Source: CAVURW01 sp963743595
Lineage (GTDB): Bacteria > Verrucomicrobiota > Verrucomicrobiia > Methylacidiphilales > UBA1321
DNA: 6,561 nucleotides
NCBI GenBank assembly: GCA_963743595.1
Contig: CAVURW010000097.1
Coordinates: 1 to 6,561 of the forward strand
Direction of reading: 5' to 3'
Of this stretch, positions 1 to 5,612 are shown piece by piece. Made by a program: the position numbers and the translations under genes. Each line of letters opens with the position of its first letter. The stretch's first letter is position 1. Below the pieces are notes generated by a model that had not been told where the DNA came from, ran no database searches, and was given only the letters and a program-made list of their open reading frames with translations.

Positions 1-50
1 GAGAATTCAAATTGCGGCTTTTCAAATCTTCACAACTCTCCATAAAATTA

Positions 51-86
51 TCACACAACATCTATGATAATAAATATCTTATGTGA
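51..86. repeat. Imperfect inverted repeat in the leader upstream of the integrase gene
   Basis: The arms TCACACAACAT (51-61) and ATCTTATGTGA (76-86) pair at 9 of 11 positions across a 14-nt AT-rich spacer. The site lies in an AT-rich leader that contrasts with the GC-rich integrase gene. Arm-type or regulatory sites for an integrase or excisionase are often placed like this, but that role is only inferred and chance is possible in such AT-rich sequence. Confidence 0.3.
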
Positions 87-136
87 TTTTATGATTGCAT
101 TTTTGTGAAGTCGATGACCACGTTTTGAATCAAGAT

Positions 137-158
137 TTTGGTATAAGTTTGGTATAAG
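137..158. repeat. Perfect tandem 11-bp direct repeat TTTGGTATAAG x2
   Basis: Two identical head-to-tail copies of TTTGGTATAAG occupy 137-147 and 148-158, about 60 bp upstream of the integrase start. The 11-bp period puts both copies on nearly the same face of the helix, as expected for cooperative protein binding. Each copy contains TATAAG, which resembles a -10 hexamer, so the repeat may also overlap the integrase promoter. No convincing -35 box at 17 bp is visible. Candidate roles are an integrase/excisionase binding site, an operator or a promoter element. Confidence 0.5.
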
Positions 159-170
159 TGAAAATCCGCC

Positions 171-195
171 GAGGGAAAAAATGCCAGTGACCTGA
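171..195 (+). promoter_or_regulatory. Possible four-codon leader ORF (MPVT) with strong ribosome binding site
   Basis: GAGGG at 171-175 lies 5 nt before an ATG at 181. The reading frame is ATG CCA GTG ACC TGA, ending at 195, which is 21 nt before the integrase start codon. The Shine-Dalgarno match is better than that of the integrase itself (AGGA at 205-208). If translated, this mini-ORF could tune integrase translation by re-initiation or by occupying the leader. It could equally be chance; no conservation can be judged here. Confidence 0.25.
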
Positions 196-216
196 TTATC
201 AAACAGGAAAAACACC

Positions 217-1428
217 ATGAACCGACACACGATCTGTCTTTTGAAGCCCAAGTACGCCGTGCGAGCACCGTCCGGCCGCGGATTCACGTACCGCGAATCG
301 CCGAACTGGGCGATGAAGTTCCGGGACCGGACTGGCCGGCAGGTGATGAAGTCACTCGGAACGCCGAACCGCGTCGCCGCGTTGAATCGCGGAAAGCAAA
401 TCTTCCGAGAGCTCCAAGAACAGGCCTGGGCGGTGCTAAAACCGAAACTGCCCGGCGCGCACCGGCACAAGATCGAAGAAGTAATCACCCTCTATCGCCA
501 ATTCGCGGCTGAACAGGGCATCAAGGAAAAGACCCTTCGGGAATACGTCGGCAATCTGAAGATCCTTACGCGCGAAGCTGAGGTGGACTCGGTCGAGCGG
601 CTGCGCGAAACCATCGGAGCTTGGAAAGCGAGCCAGGAAAAGCGCATGTCAAGCACGGTCGCCTCGATGATCCAGCAGGCCAGCGGCGTCTTCAGCAAGC
701 GCGCCTTGGCGTACTACGCCGAGAATGGCATGCAAATCGACAGTCCATTCGCACGGCTTCAGCGGAAGCAAATCCAGGTCGCTCCGTTCCAGGGCTACGA
801 ACGCAGCGCCATCGCCGTGCTGGTCGATAAGGCACGCCGCGAACTCAAGCCGGTCGATCTTCCGGCTTATCTCGGCTTCGTGCTCTGCATCGGCGCCGGC
901 GCCCGCCAACAGGAGGCCGCCTGGGCGCGGTGGCGGCACATGACACCCCAGGGCATTCTTTGGGAAAGCTCCGATGCCCATGAGACCAAGTCCGGGCGAA
1001 GCCGCCTCGTGCCGGTTGGCCCCAAGCTGATGGGCGAAATTCTATCGTTCCGCCCGCCGGGCATTTCCGGCGACGAATTCGTCATCCAGGAAAATGCCCC
1101 GGTCGCCATGCGCAGCAAACGCCCGGCCGTCCGGGCCATGCCGATCTTCAAACGCCTGGCGCAATGGCTGCGGGCGAACGGCGTCAAGGACCAGAAGCCC
1201 GTCCACGTCCTGCGCAAGATTTTCGGCTCGCTGGTGGCGACCCAGGAAGGCCTTTTCGCCGCCCGCGACCTTCTCGGCCATTCGACCGTCCGCGTGACCG
1301 AGGCGAGCTATGCGGCGCTACTCAAGAAGCCGGTGATCGATGTCGGCGACATCGTGCTTGATGACGCCGCCGGCAATCCGAAGCCCGGGAAAGAATCGAA
1401 GCCGGGCGCCGATCACGTAGCCGCGTAA
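217..1428 (+). CDS. Tyrosine recombinase / site-specific integrase
   Basis: A 403-residue tyrosine recombinase that would cut and rejoin DNA at attachment sites through a 3'-phosphotyrosine intermediate. Residues about 1-75 are a basic N-terminal segment, residues about 85-180 match a SAM-like core-binding domain, and residues about 195-370 are the catalytic domain. The visible catalytic set is Arg230 (GAGARQQEA), Lys258 (TKSGRSRLVPV), His330 and Arg333 (HVLRK), His355 (LGHST) and the nucleophile Tyr365 (SYAAL). The set is complete, so the enzyme is probably active. The ATG at 217 is preceded by AGGA with an 8-nt spacer. The gene faces the minus-strand genes convergently and stands alone; no excisionase is seen. 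The N-terminal half (KSLGTPNRVAALNRGKQIF) resembles integrases I associate with Verrucomicrobiota. It most likely mobilised, or marks one end of, the island carrying the defence genes. The family is certain; the exact att site is not. Confidence 0.93.
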   Translation: MNRHTICLLKPKYAVRAPSGRGFTYRESPNWAMKFRDRTGRQVMKSLGTPNRVAALNRGKQIFRELQEQAWAVLKPKLPGAHRHKIEEVITLYRQFAAEQGIKEKTLREYVGNLKILTREAEVDSVERLRETIGAWKASQEKRMSSTVASMIQQASGVFSKRALAYYAENGMQIDSPFARLQRKQIQVAPFQGYERSAIAVLVDKARRELKPVDLPAYLGFVLCIGAGARQQEAAWARWRHMTPQGILWESSDAHETKSGRSRLVPVGPKLMGEILSFRPPGISGDEFVIQENAPVAMRSKRPAVRAMPIFKRLAQWLRANGVKDQKPVHVLRKIFGSLVATQEGLFAARDLLGHSTVRVTEASYAALLKKPVIDVGDIVLDDAAGNPKPGKESKPGADHVAA

Positions 1429-1430
1429 AT

Positions 1431-1471
1431 AGACCGATCACCGCTGTCTGTCGCTTACGGAGTGACGGTCT
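1431..1471. terminator. Weak hairpin between convergent integrase and membrane-protein genes
   Basis: AGACCG-A-TCAC (1431-1441) pairs with GTGA-CGGTCT (1462-1471), giving a 10-bp stem with one bulged A and a 20-nt loop. It begins 2 nt after the integrase stop codon, in the short convergent gap, which is where a terminator is expected. There is no following T-tract on either strand and the loop is large, so it is not a typical Rho-independent terminator. It could instead be an RNA 3'-end stabiliser. Confidence 0.3.
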
Positions 1472-1521
1472 GCAATGCCCATGTGGTCAGAAACGCTCCT
1501 TTGCGCAAAATTCCGTCGGTT

Positions 1522-1935
1522 CTAGGCTTTCTGGGAGGAGATCGCCTTCTCGATCGCTCGTTTGATCCGCTCATAGCGTTCGATCGCCTTTGTGGGCTCG
1601 GCAAGGCTCAAGGCCGAGGCGAGGATCACAGGACCCCCGGAGGTCTGGAGGCGGAGTCGGCACACCCGGAGCAAAAAATAGATAAAGATGCCGACCAGCA
1701 TGGGGAGCAGAGGCACGAGGAGGATAGCTGAAAGATGGACAAAGGGCGGCAGGATGGAATTGAAGGACAGGAACATCACGATCAAGGGCAGGAAGGCGAG
1801 CGGCGCCCACTTGCCGGGCCTGAGGGTGGCGATGCTGACCGAGGTGACATTGCGGAGGTAGAGAGTGAAGCCCTTTGCCCGGATTTCGGTCGGGGTGATG
1901 GTGATTGCGCCGTCTTCGTAGAAAAAGGGAGGCAT
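1522..1935 (-). CDS. Small two-helix membrane protein, DUF6232-like
   Basis: A 137-residue protein with the layout of the DUF6232 family. It starts with a short beta-rich, PH-like segment (FYEDGAITITPTEIRAKG, then YLRNVTSVSI). Two hydrophobic stretches follow at about residues 43-60 and 66-90, then a C-terminal segment (RLRLQTSGGPVILASA) ending in a basic amphipathic helix (about 116-135). DUF6232 proteins have no established biochemical role that I know of; inner-membrane location is inferred from the helices. I chose the ATG at 1935 because the conserved part begins at once after it. ATG 1959 would add 8 residues (MLYLILIL), and a TTG at 2055 would put the N-terminus inside a long hairpin. 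None has a good Shine-Dalgarno sequence. It lies downstream of the HNH genes on the same strand, but about 235 bp away with hairpins between, so it is probably a separate transcription unit. A role in defence is not shown. Confidence 0.68.
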   Translation of the reverse strand: MPPFFYEDGAITITPTEIRAKGFTLYLRNVTSVSIATLRPGKWAPLAFLPLIVMFLSFNSILPPFVHLSAILLVPLLPMLVGIFIYFLLRVCRLRLQTSGGPVILASALSLAEPTKAIERYERIKRAIEKAISSQKA

Positions 1936-2030
1936 GAGAATCAGAATCAAGTATAACATGGATTCAGCTGAGCGGGTTTCCTCGCACACATCGTAGGCCC
2001 GGTGGTCGCCGCCGTCCGTCCAAAAAGAAA

Positions 2031-2074
2031 CCGGTTTTGAAACAAAAACGTACAATTTTTTGTTTCAAAACTGG
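2031..2074. repeat. Long near-perfect inverted repeat (18-bp stem, 8-nt loop)
   Basis: Arm CCGGTTTTGAAACAAAAA (2031-2048) pairs with TTTTTGTTTCAAAACTGG (2057-2074) at 17 of 18 positions; the one exception is a G-U wobble in RNA. The loop is 8 nt (2049-2056). It lies between the end of the second HNH gene and the start of the membrane-protein gene. The left arm also forms part of the palindrome AAACCGGTTT (2028-2037). The stem is AT-rich, unlike a typical GC-rich terminator stem, but as RNA it would still form a strong hairpin. Possible roles are a bidirectional terminator, an operator for a dimeric regulator, or a small inverted-repeat mobile relic. Confidence 0.75.
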
Positions 2075-2107
2075 AAAGTACGCCGCCGCGGCGCTTAACA
2101 CGATTTA

Positions 2108-2189
2108 CTTTCACGAAACTGCCACTTTCACGTTTACGTGGAAAAGAGCTATTCGTGAAAGCTAACCTGCTCACGCCACACGTGAAAAG
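2108..2189. repeat. Cluster of CTTTCACG / CGTGAAAG motifs forming nested inverted repeats
   Basis: A perfect 10-bp inverted repeat, CTTTCACGAA (2108-2117) and TTCGTGAAAG (2152-2161), encloses a second imperfect palindrome, TTTCACGTTTACGTGGAAA (2126-2144). A further CGTGAAAAG lies at 2181-2189, inside the last codons of the second HNH gene. Five related copies of the TTTCACG core thus fall in about 80 bp, in both orientations. The outer pair can form a stem just downstream of the HNH stop codon (2171), so it may act as a terminator or a REP-like 3'-end stabiliser. The repeated core also fits a protein-binding array. Confidence 0.6.
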
Positions 2190-2971
2190 ATATCGCGATG
2201 GCGACTCAGCAACGCGGGGTCCGGCATGAAACGATGAGGAAGTTGAATCGGCTTTCCTTCAAACGGTTGAAAGTTCACCCGAATCGTCTCCGAGGTTAGA
2301 TGGTCTCGAATCGATTTCGAAAGGACGACGCGAAGGCCCTCGTCCAAAGTAATGAGATGGCGGTCAAATGCCGCATCGTGGGTCTTGGCGAGGCAAAGCC
2401 CGTTCCGCGGATTCAGTCGCTCCTTGGCGTCTTCTGCCCACCCAACTATATGGCTTGCGGACAAAAGGGCAGGTATCGGATTCCCGGTGATGCAGCAGCG
2501 CGTGCCATAGCTCACAAGTACCGTTCGCCGGAAAAAATCCTGACCGAGTCGCTGACGCACGGTCCGTTCCGCCTCGGTCGGGCCTTCCCGAAGGAGCCAC
2601 TGCTCAGATTCGGGTTGGGTCGGCAAAGGCTCGTGCATCAGCTGGCGGAACCGCTCCTCACTTTCGGACCCCAATTCCGTCCAATTCTGTTGGAAGGCTT
2701 CCCATACCTGCCGATCGAGTTGACTGGCTCCTTTGAGTCCCACGATTCCCCGCGCTGCGAGTACCGGATCGAACGATGCGAGATTGCACAGCTTCATCGC
2801 CAGAGACCCTGGAGTCCGATCCAGGCACTCTGCTGCTTGGACGATCAGCGGATTTCGCGCGTGGAGTTGGCCGAACGGGAGCCGGCTATAAAGATTCATA
2901 GCTATGACCAATTCATCCCGAGTCCAAGGACGTCGCACGGATGTTAACTTTTGAATATTCCGTGGTGCCAT
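2171..2971 (-). CDS. HNH endonuclease (HNH_2 type) with DNA-binding-like N-terminal domain
   Basis: A 266-residue protein predicted to cut DNA with a metal-dependent beta-beta-alpha HNH domain. The nuclease domain covers about residues 140-225: Cys160-Ile-Thr-Gly, His174 (SASHIVGW), Asn190 (NPRNGLCL), His198 and Asp203 (HDAAFDRHLI), the usual HNH_2 signature. The N-terminal part, about residues 14-90 (WTRDELVIAMNLYSRLPFG, RTPGSLAMKLCN), is a helical block found in many bacterial HNH proteins and looks like a helix-turn-helix or SANT-type DNA-binding domain; that function is inferred. The ATG at 2971 has GGGAGT at 2984-2979 with a 7-nt spacer. The start lies inside the upstream HNH gene, a 28-nt overlap in a different frame, so the two are probably co-translated. 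It could be a restriction or modification-dependent nuclease, or an accessory gene of the nearby CBASS. No methyltransferase partner is present in the window. Confidence 0.9.
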   Translation of the reverse strand: MAPRNIQKLTSVRRPWTRDELVIAMNLYSRLPFGQLHARNPLIVQAAECLDRTPGSLAMKLCNLASFDPVLAARGIVGLKGASQLDRQVWEAFQQNWTELGSESEERFRQLMHEPLPTQPESEQWLLREGPTEAERTVRQRLGQDFFRRTVLVSYGTRCCITGNPIPALLSASHIVGWAEDAKERLNPRNGLCLAKTHDAAFDRHLITLDEGLRVVLSKSIRDHLTSETIRVNFQPFEGKPIQLPHRFMPDPALLSRHRDIFSRVA

Positions 2972-3924
2972 TCGAGAAACTCCCGTGCCGGGCGCGCGGC
3001 CTCTTGACGCGGCATGACCTCGAGCGTCTTCCCATGCAATGCATAGTAGTTCCGACCGTTATCGAACTCTTCGCGTATGCGCCGGCTTACCTCAACTTTG
3101 TAGTCGAATGTCACGGTGAGATACCCGAGGTCGAAGAGGTTGTGGAGATCAGACCGGAGAAGGAGCCCATTGTTGATCTCATGCGGGCCGTTCTCGGCGT
3201 ACGGTCTAATATGTCCAGCCTCCAATGCGGGAAGGGTGCGTTCACCCGTAATCGCGCAACGCCGCGTGTAGGCATCAGTGACCTCGACGCGGAATGCGCC
3301 CTGTCCGAGCCTTGGTTTCACAAGCCTCGGTTCACCGTACCGCGGTTGCGCTGGCTCGCCCGATTCTGCGACCACGCCCAAAAGGGACCCCTGAAGGCGA
3401 ATTTGGACCTCCGCCCACAAAGCAGCGCCGTCTTGCTTGCTGGTGTCGTAGACTTTTCCCACTTGAACGCCGTGGGTCCACTCATCTGGCGCCGGAATCC
3501 ATAGCGCGCGCGGCCAAAAGAATGGTTGAACCACGATGGTGCAGCCGAGTGGACGGTTCTGCATCTCGGGCGGGCGGTGGGGGAGGATTAGCCGCTCAAA
3601 GCTCTTGTAGTCGAGAGCGCCATTCTTCTGTTCGAACGAATGCCACGCAAATGGCAGTGACACGAACGAATGATGCGCGAAGATCCCTCCGCCAACGAAA
3701 TAAGGCTCTCCCTTGAGCTTAAACAGAAAAAGCGCCCCGGGCTTAATCGCGCCAAATTTATTCTGACTTCTCGGTCGCCAGAAATTCACCTCGTCCGGCT
3801 GGAGCTGGGCGAGGAACTCAAACCATTTTGGGTCCGTGATTCCCGCGTAGAATTGCACGGATTCAGGCATTCGAATTAGGGCTTCACGCAGCCTTGTTTG
3901 CGAAGGCGTCAGGGATGATGGCAA
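2944..3924 (-). CDS. HNH endonuclease (HNH_2 type) with EVE/PUA-like N-terminal domain
   Basis: A 326-residue two-domain protein. Residues about 25-175 (YAGITDPKWFEFL, NFW, PGALFLFKLKG, YFVGGGIFA, FAWHSFEQKNGA) form a compact beta-rich module typical of a group of bacterial HNH proteins and reminiscent of the EVE/PUA fold, which in other proteins reads modified bases; that link is inferred. Residues about 205-280 are the nuclease: Cys223-Ala-Ile-Thr-Gly, His238 (EAGHIRPY), Asn251-Asn252 (INNGLLL), His261 and Asp265 (LHNLFDLGYL). I prefer the TTG start at 3924 because GGAGA (3935-3931) sits 6 nt upstream. The ATG at 3870 (MPESVQFY) has no such site and would lose 18 residues. It is the first gene of an overlapping pair with the second HNH gene, about 520 bp downstream of the patatin gene. 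The role may be cutting modified phage DNA, but this is untested. Confidence 0.88.
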   Translation of the reverse strand: MPSSLTPSQTRLREALIRMPESVQFYAGITDPKWFEFLAQLQPDEVNFWRPRSQNKFGAIKPGALFLFKLKGEPYFVGGGIFAHHSFVSLPFAWHSFEQKNGALDYKSFERLILPHRPPEMQNRPLGCTIVVQPFFWPRALWIPAPDEWTHGVQVGKVYDTSKQDGAALWAEVQIRLQGSLLGVVAESGEPAQPRYGEPRLVKPRLGQGAFRVEVTDAYTRRCAITGERTLPALEAGHIRPYAENGPHEINNGLLLRSDLHNLFDLGYLTVTFDYKVEVSRRIREEFDNGRNYYALHGKTLEVMPRQEAARPAREFLEWHHGIFKS

Positions 3925-3930
3925 AAACTA

Positions 3931-3935
3931 TCTCC
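3931..3935 (-). promoter_or_regulatory. Ribosome binding site that decides the TTG start of the first HNH gene
   Basis: On the minus strand GGAGA is followed by 6 nt and then TTG at 3924. The competing in-frame ATG at 3870 has no purine-rich box at a suitable distance, so this site favours the longer protein with a rare TTG start. Confidence 0.55.
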
Positions 3936-4059
3936 GCAGGCTGCGCTCGGGAGCCAGAAGGTGAGGTTTCTTGGAATCCATGGTTCTCATCCTTGGCCGA
4001 GGATACCCTGTTGTCGATACCTCACCCTCCGCCGCAAGCCCGAACTAGCCTTCGCCTAG

Positions 4060-4212
4060 GTGGGAGGACAAGTCGCAGGGCAAGCGACCCCACCAGTGAC
4101 TCCACCAGTCGCCCCACCAGTCGAGGTCTTGGGCCGCCTGCTCCAATAGGCCGGAGAATTGGGCAACGCGGAGATCATTATGCCCAGTTACCTGAAACAG
4201 CGCGATCCATGA
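4060..4212 (+). pseudogene. Decayed C-terminal tail of an AlbA_2/AAA_4 (RecG-like) ATP-binding protein
   Basis: The + strand frame starting at 4060 reads VGGQVAGQATPPV, then TPPVAPPVEVLGRLLQ, a TAG stop (4147), then AGELGNAEI and a final TGA (4210-4212). The repeated (T/A)PPV linker, followed by a helix and the AGELGNAEI segment, is typical of the C-terminal winged-helix tail of AlbA_2/AAA_4-type (Schlafen/RecG-like) or Fic-type proteins. No start codon or N-terminal domains are present, and a TAG also stands just upstream (4057). The 12-bp periodicity in phase with codons supports a former coding sequence. It is a relic with no expected product. The family assignment is by recognition only. 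Confidence 0.5.
4087..4122 (+). repeat. Three 12-bp tandem units, each containing CCACCAGT
   Basis: Three consecutive 12-bp units at 4087-4098, 4099-4110 and 4111-4122 each contain CCACCAGT and translate to TPPV, TPPV and APPV in the relic frame. The period is a multiple of three and the differences are at first or third codon positions, as expected for a coding repeat rather than a binding array. Confidence 0.7.
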
Positions 4213-4249
4213 ATGTGCTTACGACGCAATCGGGCAAGCTACTCTGTAA

Positions 4250-4402
4250 GCTGGCGAGCGTAAGATTGAAGAGGACAACGCGCTCTGGACCAGCGTCTTC
4301 AGGAAGTCGATTGAAAACGGCTCCAAGACGACCGGACAAGCCACCGGACAAGTCTTGTCTGCATTGTTCGTGCGTGCCTATTTCGGTCTATCGGTCTGGT
4401 AG
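4250..4402 (+). pseudogene. Decayed internal piece of an AlbA_2/AAA_4-type ATP-binding protein
   Basis: The + strand frame between TAA (4247) and TAG (4400) reads AGERKIEEDNALW, then TSVFRKSIENGSK, then TTGQATGQV. This matches the style of the segment just after the AAA_4 domain in RecG-like/AlbA_2 proteins, where an IEEDNGLW...FRK strand leads into TGQ-type low-complexity repeats. The match ends after GQV (about 4350) and the remaining residues look random. In an intact protein this piece would come before the TPPV tail, yet here it lies after the 4060-4212 relic, so the order is reversed or two copies decayed. No product is expected. Confidence 0.42.
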
Positions 4403-4442
4403 CTGCGTAAGAAAAAAAGAATTTCCAAACGACAGCGCCACA

Positions 4443-5606
4443 TCAGGGCACAGGAAGTTGGGGAAGACTTTTGAAAATATTTGCGAAGGAGCGATATGCG
4501 GGTTCGGAATTATCCTCCATTCCGCTCAGGATCCGAGCTTCATTCGTCGCAGCCAGTTGATCCATGACTTCGAACGCAGCCGGATCGGCCTTATCCAAGC
4601 CAAGGGAGGCTTGCTGGTCGGAGGTCATTTCGGGGTCGGGAATTCGTGCGTAGACCACGCCGGGTCCCGAGACTGACAACGCATTCGCCAAGAGTTTCGT
4701 CATGAAGTTCATCGCGTTGGCCGATGTCACGATGGCGAGCTCAGTGATGTCTTTTCCGGCATTCCACGTCATCAAGCCACCACGCGGATTTTCCCGAAGA
4801 TGAGATTGATCCACCTTGCCCGAACAGGTGCCAAGGGAAAAAATGTGGATGGGACGGGACTGGTGATTCGCGGTCAGAATATCGATCGCCTCAAGCAGCC
4901 CAACGAGTGATGGATTGTTCGCCCAAAGGCCGCCATCGACAAAAAAGTCATTCCGAAAATATCCCTGTTGTTCCCGGACTTTATGGAGCGGAAAATACAG
5001 GGGGGCGGCACCCGTTGCTAAACATACATCGCTCAATTTCAATTGCCGATCATGGGTCAGTCTTTCCAGGTGCGGGGTTTTAAAAACCTTTGGGCCATAA
5101 GTTTCTATGCTTACAGCTGGAATTGTAAGCGCGATTTGACGCGTGCGCCACACGTCATCCATCGTTACATTCCCGAAAATTTTCTTCAGTTCTCCGTCCA
5201 GCACTCCCTTGGAGGCGGTTGGGTGGTTCAAGTGGCCGAGCGCCCACAATACAATTCGAAGGTTAAACCCGAGTTTTGGAAATCGCTCCGGGAAAATCAG
5301 GGGTCCTTTGTCCTTATAAAGCGTTGCAATGATTTCCGGTCGCTTCCCAAGGGCCAAAGCCGAGGCTAAGATTCCCCCCGTGCTTGTGCCGCTGATCAAA
5401 TCGAAGCCTTTGCCGATGTCGAGATTCGGTCGCCCGGTGCGAACCTCGAAGTGCTTGAGCAGTCCGGATAAAAGTTTTGCGGTATAGTATCCACGGATGC
5501 CGCCGCCATCCAGGGCTAAAATACGAAACGGACGCACATTCTCGTCAATCGGCCGGGTTGCCGTCACTGCGGAACTTGCGGTAGGTACAATGTTGGGAGT
5601 GGACAT
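4443..5606 (-). CDS. capV: CBASS effector: CapV-like patatin phospholipase
   Basis: A 387-residue patatin-family lipid acyl hydrolase, the membrane-attacking effector of CBASS. It would be activated by the cyclic oligonucleotide from the CD-NTase and degrade inner-membrane phospholipids. The oxyanion motif DGGGIRG is at residues 33-39. The nucleophile elbow GTSTG (73-77) carries the catalytic Ser75. The catalytic Asp224 lies in DGGLWANNP (224-232), completing the Ser-Asp dyad. Residues 1-25 are a low-complexity lead before the core, and the C-terminal part (about 285-387) is the likely nucleotide-responsive or structural region, which is inference. Length and motif spacing fit CapV. The ATG at 5606 is 6 nt after the E2 stop with no clear Shine-Dalgarno sequence, which points to translational coupling. 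It is the last tightly linked gene of the operon, whereas in DncV-type operons capV usually comes first. Confidence 0.92.
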   Translation of the reverse strand: MSTPNIVPTASSAVTATRPIDENVRPFRILALDGGGIRGYYTAKLLSGLLKHFEVRTGRPNLDIGKGFDLISGTSTGGILASALALGKRPEIIATLYKDKGPLIFPERFPKLGFNLRIVLWALGHLNHPTASKGVLDGELKKIFGNVTMDDVWRTRQIALTIPAVSIETYGPKVFKTPHLERLTHDRQLKLSDVCLATGAAPLYFPLHKVREQQGYFRNDFFVDGGLWANNPSLVGLLEAIDILTANHQSRPIHIFSLGTCSGKVDQSHLRENPRGGLMTWNAGKDITELAIVTSANAMNFMTKLLANALSVSGPGVVYARIPDPEMTSDQQASLGLDKADPAAFEVMDQLAATNEARILSGMEDNSEPAYRSFANIFKSLPQLPVP

Positions 5607-5612
5607 GGGAAG

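Larger units (their letters stand above)
3925..4442. other. Gene-free interval between the patatin gene and the first HNH gene
   Basis: These 518 bp hold no intact gene that I can support on either strand. The contents are the two + strand relics described separately, the ribosome binding site of the first HNH gene, and an A-tract (4412-4418) that reads as a T-tract about 25 nt after the patatin stop on the minus strand, without a clear stem before it. The length makes it likely that the HNH pair has its own promoter, though I could not identify one with confidence. Confidence 0.6.

Noticed and set aside
51..488. A 145-codon open frame on the - strand over the integrase start
   Set aside because: It overlaps the integrase N-terminus and its AT-rich leader and shows no domain; the integrase frame is clearly the real one.
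1522..2055. A 177-residue version of the membrane protein starting at a TTG
   Set aside because: The TTG lies at the loop of a long hairpin, lacks a ribosome site, and the extra 40 residues show no family similarity.
2300..2947. A 215-codon open frame on the + strand
   Set aside because: It is antisense to the second HNH gene, whose HNH_2 motifs are unmistakable; the + strand product has no family features.
2941..3504. A 187-codon open frame on the + strand
   Set aside because: It is antisense to the first HNH gene and does not resemble any family.
2171..3924. HNH proteins as CBASS effectors of the Cap5 (HNH-SAVED) type
   Set aside because: Neither protein has room or motifs for a SAVED domain, and they are separated from the patatin gene by about 520 bp; the patatin already provides the effector.
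4087..4122. CRISPR-like or iteron array from the repeated CCACCAGT
   Set aside because: Units are 12 bp with no spacers and are in phase with the (T/A)PPV codons of a relic coding sequence.
4405..4442. Rho-independent terminator after the patatin gene
   Set aside because: There is a T-tract on the minus strand (4418-4412), but no convincing GC-rich stem directly before it.
3894..4676. A 260-codon open frame on the + strand
   Set aside because: It runs through the gene-free gap and into the antisense of the patatin gene. Its protein is low-complexity, rich in Ser, Arg and Pro, with no recognisable domain, and the relics in this area are in other frames.
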